10,555 nt of DNA from positions 1 to 10,555 of the forward strand of contig JAITED010000157.1 in assembly GCA_031282235.1 (NCBI GenBank), in the 5' to 3' direction. The notes beneath the pieces are model-generated. The model was given only the letters and a program-made list of their open reading frames with translations. It was not told the DNA's origin and searched no databases. The translations under genes were made by a program, and so were the position numbers. Source of the stretch: Propionibacteriaceae bacterium (lineage in GTDB: Bacteria > Actinomycetota > Actinomycetes > Propionibacteriales > Propionibacteriaceae). Positions 1-5,172 of the stretch are shown here, piece by piece. The number at the start of each line of letters is the position of its first letter. Within the stretch, counting starts at the first letter, position 1.

Positions 1-1
1 G

Positions 2-163
2 TTCTGGATTCCCGCCCTGACCACCGTCTGGATTGACTTTGAGGAGATCGGTTCCCGCGCCGCCCGCCTGCTGCTGTCGCAACTGGAACACGGCAAAACC
101 CCCATGACCTCCACCGGCACCCCAGAACTAATCATCAGAGCCTCTAGTGCCCCTCCCCGGTGA
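2..163 (+). CDS. LacI-family transcriptional regulator, C-terminal fragment (5' end outside window)
   Basis: An open frame runs in from the left edge and ends at TGA 161-163, giving 53 visible residues. It contains the pattern typical of the C-terminal end of LacI/GalR periplasmic-binding-like regulators: a PALTTV strand, then a helix with the EIGSRAARLLL pattern, then a TPELIIRAS-like last strand (the family consensus resembles LxxRxS). Family knowledge: these proteins bind a sugar or related effector through this domain and control a nearby catabolic operon through an N-terminal helix-turn-helix. Both the helix-turn-helix and most of the ligand pocket lie outside the window, so effector and target genes cannot be inferred. 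It converges on the flavodoxin gene with a 99-base gap, so the two are not an operon. Confidence 0.85.
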   Translation, partial: FWIPALTTVWIDFEEIGSRAARLLLSQLEHGKTPMTSTGTPELIIRASSAPPR

Positions 164-252
164 GGCGAACGTTCCCTACCAAGCAAAAGCGGGCAAAGCC
201 AGCGCAGCCCATACTCCTCGGGCAGTTGCTCGTTGAACGTGGTTTCTAAGAC

Positions 253-267
253 TGTGACGCGCTCACA
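253..267. repeat. Short inverted repeat over the flavodoxin stop codon
   Basis: Perfect 5-base arms TGTGA and TCACA flank CGCGC. The repeat overlaps the TGA stop of the flavodoxin gene (263-265) in the convergent gap after the LacI-family gene. It could form a small hairpin in either transcript, but no clear T-run follows on either strand, so a terminator role is uncertain. It also resembles a CRP/FNR half-site pair, but with a 5-base instead of 6-base spacer and in a 3' location, which argues against an operator. Confidence 0.3.
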
Positions 268-745
268 CCCCGAGGCTCTTAAGCCATGCCACCAGCGACT
301 CCTTTGAGGGGCTGCCGTTGAGCACTCTGCCGTCCAGTATGGTAGTGGACGCAGCAACGCTGGGCTTCAGGCCAGCCACCGTCTCGCCCATGTCGCTGGA
401 GCCGGACGTGGCGAATGGCACGATAATCTTGTCTGAAAAGTCGTGGCTCTCAAGGAAAGTGTTGACGATGGTCGGCGCGACGTGCCACCAGATGGGGAAA
501 CCGACGAACACCACATCGTAAGCTGAAATGTCCACGCCCTCGTCTGCCACCGGTGGCCGGAAAGTCTTATCCCGCATCTCCACCGAGCTACGGGAGTTAT
601 CATCCCGCCAGTCGAGGTCGGCTTTCGTGTATGGCACCTCTGGCCTTATCTCATAGATGTCCGCGCCCAGCACCTGCGCCAGCGTCTCAGCGACCTTGCG
701 GGTCACGCCGCTCGCCGAGAAATACGTTACGAGTCTCTTGGCCAT
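263..745 (-). CDS. Flavodoxin family protein (FMN-binding)
   Basis: A 160-residue protein with a flavodoxin fold, predicted to bind FMN in the cytoplasm and carry low-potential electrons or reduce quinone-like substrates. Visible signs are the first beta strand RLVTYFS followed by the phosphate-binding loop SASGVT (residues 10-15), the strand and aromatic loop DVVFVGFPIWWHVAP (77-91) that stacks on the isoalloxazine ring, and the strand IIVPFATSGSS (107-117). Length fits small single-domain flavodoxins of the Flavodoxin_4-like type. The frame opens 12 codons earlier, but ATG at 745 is preferred because AGGAG lies 5 bases upstream and the strand motif begins right after MAKR. An extended -10 element lies about 40 bases upstream. 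It appears monocistronic; the partner reductase is not in the window. The family is clear, the substrate is not. Confidence 0.9.
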   Translation of the reverse strand: MAKRLVTYFSASGVTRKVAETLAQVLGADIYEIRPEVPYTKADLDWRDDNSRSSVEMRDKTFRPPVADEGVDISAYDVVFVGFPIWWHVAPTIVNTFLESHDFSDKIIVPFATSGSSDMGETVAGLKPSVAASTTILDGRVLNGSPSKESLVAWLKSLGV

Positions 746-787
746 ACCTTCTCCTAATAAAACGAGGACGTCCGCCAGCAAGACATC

Positions 788-796
788 ATTTTATCA
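788..796 (-). promoter_or_regulatory. Probable extended -10 promoter element of the flavodoxin gene
   Basis: On the minus strand this reads TGATAAAAT: an extended -10 TG followed by TAAAAT, one base from TATAAT. Initiation would fall near 781 and give a leader of about 35 bases before the ATG at 745, with AGGAG at normal distance. No good -35 hexamer is seen at 16-18 bases, which extended -10 promoters can tolerate. Confidence 0.45.
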
Positions 797-867
797 GTAT
801 GGTTTTTAAGCTAGTCGCCGTTTTCCTAAAATGGGCTTATCGGTTAATACGAGTCCCTTTAGGGCAT

Positions 868-885
868 GTCCTATCCAATTAGGAC
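868..885. repeat. Perfect inverted repeat GTCCTA-N6-TAGGAC
   Basis: Six-base perfect arms (868-873 and 880-885) with a 6-base centre. It lies about 75 bases upstream of the flavodoxin -10 element and just left of the tandem 22-base repeats. It could be an operator for the flavodoxin gene or the remains of an insertion-sequence end. Nothing in the sequence decides between them. Confidence 0.4.
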
Positions 886-894
886 GAATCATTC

Positions 895-942
895 GGCAGA
901 GTCCAGCGTTTCATCGGGCAGAGGTAAGCGTTTCATCTGGCA
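895..942 (+). repeat. Two tandem 22-base direct repeats downstream of the ATPase gene
   Basis: Units at 895-916 and 917-938 start GGCAGAG and share the core AGCGTTTCATC; a third partial unit (GGCA) follows at 939. The core plus following bases at 905-920 and 927-942 matches at 15 of 16 positions. Read on the minus strand, the cluster has TGAAACGC followed by a GCC motif at 22-base spacing, similar in plan to the 23-base units at 2356-2424 on the plus strand. The two clusters therefore face in opposite directions around the ATPase gene. The rest of the 746-1054 gap holds the flavodoxin promoter and the inverted repeat at 868-885. In 943-1054 I see neither a gene nor a convincing terminator. 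Confidence 0.7.
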
Positions 943-1054
943 ACCGCCGAAATGCTGGATAATAGATGCTTCGTATGCCTGCCTGATTCGCCATTCTGAT
1001 GCTTAAAACTCGCAGAATACAAGAGCTTTATTCGTATGGACTTCATCTCCGTCT

Positions 1055-2341
1055 TTAGCTATATTGACTGCTGATTTCCCAAAGTGCGCTTATCGGCAGC
1101 GCGCGATTTTTCGCACCAAAAGCGAGGGTGTCTTGACCGGTGTAAAGCACTAGTCCGACCAGTAGGTCTTTCCCCAAACGTGCGGCTAGGTGGTTGATGC
1201 CGGTGAAGTCATCTGGGCGTACCATGGCCGACGCTTTTACGTCGATGGCTATGACTTGGCCGCGCCGGTTTTCCAGCACTATATCGACTTCGACTTTGTC
1301 TCTAGTGCGGTAATGGAACATGTCGGCGCGAGTCGTAGACCAAGACAGTTGGCGGGCGATTTCCATTGCGACGAAACCTTCTAGGAGACCGCCCAACTCG
1401 TTACCGCCCAAACGCTGCAGGCTGGTTTCGTCTTGACCGATGAGGTTGGCAGCGATACCGGAATCCACCAGCGCCACTTTTGCGGTTGATACCGTCCGTG
1501 AGCTGATGTTGCGTGACCAGGCTGGGATACGTTTAATGAGGAACACCTCTTCTAAAAGGCTGAGATAGCGTTGCACTGTGGCTTGAGCTAAACCGAGTTT
1601 GTTAGCCAAGTTTCCCGGCACCAACTGTTGGCCGGAGCGCGCTGCTAGCAGACGCAACAGGGCTCGCATCTCTGCACCCCGTTGAATCTCCGAAAGCTGG
1701 ATGACATCGCGGTTGATGAGGTCGGCAACGTAGTTGTCGAAAAACGCGGCACGCCGCCGCCCGGCGCGAGCTATCGCTTCGGGGAATCCACCTCGGACAA
1801 TACGCTCCAAATATCCGGAGCGATTTTCCTCCGAATGGTGCCACAGGTCGGAACCAGCGGCGAAGATAGCATCGACAAACCCGTCTGCGCTGTTGTCGAT
1901 TTCACCTTGCGATAGTGGCCACAGTTCAATAGTTTCCATTCGGCCCGGCAGTGTGTCAGGTAAGCCGCGTAACCCCAGCACCCGAGCCGAACCAGTCAAG
2001 AGGAATCGTCCCGGTCTAGGGTCGGCATCCACTGTTTCTTTAATCGCCAATAACAACTGTGGTTCCCGCTGAATCTCATCAATCACTACCAAACCATCAG
2101 CAGACACGAAACTAACCGGATCAAAAGCCGCCGCCTGTCGGCCAGCCGCATTATCCAAACTGCGCCAAACGGCATTTTTCTCCTGCGCGATCTGAGCAAC
2201 CAGCGTAGATTTACCACATTGGCGCGCTCCATTGATGAGCACCACCCGAGTATCAGATAACGCCGCAGCAACTTCCCGTTGTGCCCGCCGGGGCACCAAA
2301 CGCCCCATAGGAGAGGCCGGAACTCTTGTCATACCTTCCAT
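1055..2341 (-). CDS. AAA+ ATPase with C-terminal DUF4143 domain
   Basis: A 428-residue protein of the AAA_14-DUF4143 architecture. Visible are the Walker A motif GARQCGKST (38-46), Walker B LVVIDE (84-89), a sensor-1-like LLTGSAR (114-120), a winged-helix-like stretch LANKLGLAQATVQRYLSLLEE (245-265, best kept as a region) and a C-terminal part with E321, D353 (in EVDIV) and D367-x-K369 (in IDVKA). The last set matches the layout of a PD-(D/E)XK nuclease fold, as noted for DUF4143. The biological role of this family is not established; members often occur in several copies per genome and look accessory. ATG at 2341 has AGGTG 7 bases upstream; a second ATG at 2332 has GGAAGG directly against it. 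The gene stands alone between two repeat clusters. All catalytic motifs look intact, so it is probably functional. Confidence 0.9.
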   Translation of the reverse strand: MEGMTRVPASPMGRLVPRRAQREVAAALSDTRVVLINGARQCGKSTLVAQIAQEKNAVWRSLDNAAGRQAAAFDPVSFVSADGLVVIDEIQREPQLLLAIKETVDADPRPGRFLLTGSARVLGLRGLPDTLPGRMETIELWPLSQGEIDNSADGFVDAIFAAGSDLWHHSEENRSGYLERIVRGGFPEAIARAGRRRAAFFDNYVADLINRDVIQLSEIQRGAEMRALLRLLAARSGQQLVPGNLANKLGLAQATVQRYLSLLEEVFLIKRIPAWSRNISSRTVSTAKVALVDSGIAANLIGQDETSLQRLGGNELGGLLEGFVAMEIARQLSWSTTRADMFHYRTRDKVEVDIVLENRRGQVIAIDVKASAMVRPDDFTGINHLAARLGKDLLVGLVLYTGQDTLAFGAKNRALPISALWEISSQYS

Positions 2342-2355
2342 TTTGCCACACCTAA

Positions 2356-2424
2356 TGCAAGTTTGGCCGCTGGTACCGTGAAAGTTTTGCCGCTGGGTTC
2401 ATGAAAGTTTTGCCGCTGCTGATG
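2356..2424 (+). repeat. Three tandem 23-base imperfect repeats upstream of the ATPase gene
   Basis: Units lie at 2356-2378, 2379-2401 and 2402-2424. Units two and three share the 17-base core TGAAAGTTTTGCCGCTG exactly; unit one has the diverged form TGCAAGTTTGGCCGCTG. They fill most of the gap between the ATPase start (2341) and the permease stop (2464), so they lie where the ATPase promoter should be. Tandem repeats of about this size and with a GTGAAAGT-type core are, from memory, typical of the ends of actinobacterial IS21-family elements; the match is by resemblance only. They could also be operator sites for the ATPase gene. Confidence 0.75.
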
Positions 2425-2463
2425 AGCGAGTTTAGCGGGTGTCGATAATCCCAAAGCAGCTAA

Positions 2464-3819
2464 TCACGTCAGTTGCGGCAGGGGGTGGGTTAGGGTGAGG
2501 CGGAGGGCATCGCCTACAACTAGCGCAGCGAGGATTATGCCTAGTAGGAGTGGGATTGGAGCGCCGGAGGATAGGAAGATTAGCACCATTGCGGCCAGGA
2601 TGGGGATTAGGTAACGCAGTGTCCAGCCGACGTAACCGCCGAAGCTGGGCATGTCGATGCCGCGTTCTTCCGCCACCGATTTCACCATGAAGTTTGGGCC
2701 GTTGCCGATGTACGTCAGCGCACCACAAGTGACCGCGCCCAAGCTCACGGCGCTGAGATAGAGGCTCGGCACTCCGGCTACTGTGGGCATGTCGGGCAGG
2801 CTGAGTTGGGTGGACATCTCAAAGAAGGTGAGATACGTGGGGGCGTTGTCGAGCAGGCCAGAGAGTGCGCCCGTAAAACCGAACAGGGTGTATTCGTTTA
2901 GCGGCAGTTGCCCCGCATGGGCGCGTAAGAACTCCAACGCGGGAATCATGGCGAGGAAGATGCCGATGAACAGCACCGCCACTTCGATGATGGGGTGCCA
3001 AGTGAACTCGTTGTCCTGCACCCGTATTGCACGGTCGCCGATGAAATACGAAGCCGCCGCTGCGCCCAACTGCAAAGCGATTTTCAACCAGGTGTGTTCA
3101 CCGAGTAACGCCACCGAGCCGATGATGACGGCGAACCATACGATGTTGAGCGAGCCGCGTAAAGCGAGCGGCGTCAGGCTTGCCTCATCCCAGCTGGTCG
3201 CAAACTCGGATTCTTTGGAGTAGTAAAACCGCTCTTGGCCGTAGTAGGTGAGGAGCAGCAGCGCGCTGATGAACAGCCACTGCGGCCAGAGTCCTAACGT
3301 CCAAGTGAAAGGTACGCCGCGCATCAAGCCGATGTAGAGCGGCGGGTCACCCAGCGGAGTCAGCAGGCCGCCACAGTTTGCTACTAGCAGGATAGTGAAC
3401 ACCACAGTGTGTACCTTGTGCTCGCGTTCCCTGTTGATGTTCAACAGTGGGCGAATCAGTAACATCGCTGCGCCAGTGGTGCCGATGAAACTGGCCAGTA
3501 CGCCACCAATCGCCAGCATGATGGTGTTGTTACGCGGGGTAGCGCGAATATCACCGGCTAGGAACAGGCCGCCGGACACGACGTACAGGCTGAACAGCAG
3601 CGCGATGAACTGGGCGTATTCCTGCAACGAGTGCAGCACTAGGTGATGGTCGAATCCGAACCACATCCAGACGGCCACCGGCACCCCGAGCACCAAAGCG
3701 ACCCCCAGTTTTACTGAGTTACGCTCCCAAACGTGGGCGGTGGCTGGAACGAGGGGGGCGAGTGCGATAGTGCCGAGCATCACTACGAACGGCAGCAGCC
3801 CCCACCAGGGAATATCCAT
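2464..3819 (-). CDS. CitMHS_2-like ion transporter superfamily permease (annotated as sodium:proton antiporter / citrate-type transporter)
   Basis: A 451-residue polytopic inner-membrane protein with about 11-12 hydrophobic segments. Motifs in order: a first segment after MDIPWWG, a loop GTTGAAMLLIRPLL (113-126), the re-entrant-loop-like GLLTPLGDPPLY (151-162), DNAPTY (324-329) and YIGNGPNFMVK (370-380). The paired GD/NPP-type and DNAPT motifs and two-half layout are typical of the ion transporter superfamily (NhaD, ArsB, CitMHS and DASS relatives). Database entries of this subfamily are usually called sodium:proton antiporter or putative citrate transporter; the substrate is not proven. ATG 3819 is supported by AAGGAG 5-6 bases upstream. 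A possible -10 (TAGGAT, 3858-3863 on the minus strand) precedes it by about 38 bases. It is divergent from comEA, and the ATPase gene follows after the repeat cluster. Confidence 0.85.
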   Translation of the reverse strand: MDIPWWGLLPFVVMLGTIALAPLVPATAHVWERNSVKLGVALVLGVPVAVWMWFGFDHHLVLHSLQEYAQFIALLFSLYVVSGGLFLAGDIRATPRNNTIMLAIGGVLASFIGTTGAAMLLIRPLLNINREREHKVHTVVFTILLVANCGGLLTPLGDPPLYIGLMRGVPFTWTLGLWPQWLFISALLLLTYYGQERFYYSKESEFATSWDEASLTPLALRGSLNIVWFAVIIGSVALLGEHTWLKIALQLGAAAASYFIGDRAIRVQDNEFTWHPIIEVAVLFIGIFLAMIPALEFLRAHAGQLPLNEYTLFGFTGALSGLLDNAPTYLTFFEMSTQLSLPDMPTVAGVPSLYLSAVSLGAVTCGALTYIGNGPNFMVKSVAEERGIDMPSFGGYVGWTLRYLIPILAAMVLIFLSSGAPIPLLLGIILAALVVGDALRLTLTHPLPQLT

Positions 3820-3931
3820 TGCGGCTCCTTATCACTCGTTTCCACCACATCTGCCACATCCTAGTCGATTGTGCTACGCGGTAGCGGTTAGGACTTGCGG
3901 GTGAGATTTGGACGGTTTGTTGCCGCCGGGG

Positions 3932-3979
3932 TGTGGAAAAAAGTTATCCACAGCCCCAAATAGCAAAGAGTTATCCACA
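3932..3979. promoter_or_regulatory. Cluster of three DnaA-box sequences between the permease gene and comEA
   Basis: TTATCCACA, the strict consensus DnaA box, occurs twice on the plus strand at 3944-3952 and 3971-3979 (27 bases start to start). A third box-like site, TTTTCCACA on the minus strand (3932-3940), matches the TTWTNCACA consensus. The first two sites together form an inverted repeat with 3 bases between them. I saw no other exact copy of the 9-mer in the window. The cluster lies in the divergent promoter region, 51 bases upstream of the comEA start. It could bind DnaA for gene control or titration. There is no dnaA, dnaN, rpmH or AT-rich unwinding element here, so it is unlikely to be oriC. 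Confidence 0.7.
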
Positions 3980-4029
3980 ATTGAGTATCTCGTTGGCCGG
4001 TTTTGTCTAATACGCCGTAGAGACGGTTT

Positions 4030-5172
4030 ATGAGAATCTGGACAGATGACGACGCTGAACTGCGCGTGCCGGTAGCCGCCGATTTCGCCGACCGCAGACT
4101 CAGGCGAATGTTGGCAGGCGGGGAGCGAGCACCCGCTAGCCCGGAGCCGCCTGCCGTTGGGGAAGAACCCGTTCGGGTGCGCAGTGTTGCCTCCGAACGC
4201 CTGCCGAGTGATAACTCTGCTGCTGCCTTAGGCGATGCTGTTAGTAATCAGCGCACTTCAGCGCGGATGCGCAGTTTAGCTGCGCCGATGTTGCCCCAGA
4301 GGGGAGTAGCTGCGGTGGGGGAGGGGATGTCGGATTCTGTTCGCGCTGTGGAGTCACCGACATTGGCGCAAAGAGTATTGGGTAATACGCGGATAGGGCG
4401 CCGCGTTGCCGAATCTTCTGAGACGATGCAAGAGTTGGCTACTGCTACGCGAAAAACTCCAACAAGTTCAGGGCGCGCTGCTGAGGTATTAATACGTGAG
4501 GAGGAAAAGTCGGTTGCTGTTGATAAGGGGGAGGACTCATCGCGGCTGCAAGTGGTGGCGACTTTTGCGCGAGAGCATGTGGCGATTATTGGAGTGATTT
4601 GTGCGGTGGCGGCGGTGTTTGCGGGGATGCAACTGTTTGGGGCGCGTACCACTGCGGTGCCACTTAACCCCAGCGTGGTGAGTGAGGTTTCTGTTAGTTC
4701 TCCGCAGGCTTCCCCGACTCCGGAGCCGACTATTTTGGTGCATGTATTGGGGGCAGTAAACCAACCCGGAGTAGTGGCACTTCCAGTGGGGGCTCGGGTG
4801 CGCGATGCCATCGCAGCTAGTGGGGGGCTTACGGATGAAGCCAACCCCGGCGAACTGAACCTAGCACAGCTGCTTTTTGACGGGGCACAGTTGGTGATTG
4901 GCAACAACAGTAGCCCACGCGGAGAAGTCAACAGTGAATCGGGAAGTGGCGGTAGCAGTGGAACTACGGGGGCCGCCACCACTCGGCTCAACCTCAACAC
5001 CGCTACCGCAGCGCAGTTGGAAACCCTACCCGGTGTCGGGCCAGTGACCGCCGAGCGCATCATAGCGTGGCGCGAACAACACGGGCGTTTCACCAACGCC
5101 GCAGAGTTGCAAGAGATTAGCGGTATCGGAGTAAAAACATATGCTCAACTCGAACCCTACGTCACCGTTTAA
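4030..5172 (+). CDS. comEA: ComEA-like DNA receptor with helix-hairpin-helix domain
   Basis: A 380-residue membrane-anchored DNA-binding protein that, in the ComEA family, binds incoming double-stranded DNA outside the membrane and passes it to ComEC during transformation. Domains in order: a 182-residue polar N-terminal region, a single membrane span (about 183-203), a short Ser/Pro linker, an SLBB-type beta-grasp domain (234-291, ILVHVLGAVNQPGVV onward), a Gly/Ser linker (292-317) and a tandem helix-hairpin-helix domain (319-380, with LNLNTATAAQLETLPGVG and ISGIGVKT). The SLBB-HhH core is typical for Gram-positive ComEA. The cytoplasmic N-terminal region is unusually long. No clear Shine-Dalgarno precedes ATG 4030, and a possible -10 TAATAC (4008-4013) would give a very short leader. 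It overlaps comEC by 32 bases, so translation of the two is probably coupled. Confidence 0.93.
   Translation: MRIWTDDDAELRVPVAADFADRRLRRMLAGGERAPASPEPPAVGEEPVRVRSVASERLPSDNSAAALGDAVSNQRTSARMRSLAAPMLPQRGVAAVGEGMSDSVRAVESPTLAQRVLGNTRIGRRVAESSETMQELATATRKTPTSSGRAAEVLIREEEKSVAVDKGEDSSRLQVVATFAREHVAIIGVICAVAAVFAGMQLFGARTTAVPLNPSVVSEVSVSSPQASPTPEPTILVHVLGAVNQPGVVALPVGARVRDAIAASGGLTDEANPGELNLAQLLFDGAQLVIGNNSSPRGEVNSESGSGGSSGTTGAATTRLNLNTATAAQLETLPGVGPVTAERIIAWREQHGRFTNAAELQEISGIGVKTYAQLEPYVTV

Noticed and set aside
253..267. CRP/FNR operator
   Set aside because: The spacer is 5 instead of 6 bases and the site overlaps a stop codon at the 3' ends of convergent genes.
895..942. CRISPR array
   Set aside because: There are only two near-identical 22-base units with no unique spacers of regular length and no cas genes.
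3932..3979. Chromosomal origin oriC
   Set aside because: DnaA boxes are present, but the neighbours are not dnaA/dnaN/rpmH, only three boxes are seen, and there is no AT-rich unwinding region.
4248..5096. Minus-strand open frame (282 codons) opposite comEA
   Set aside because: It is antisense to a well-supported gene, has low-complexity composition and shows no motif.
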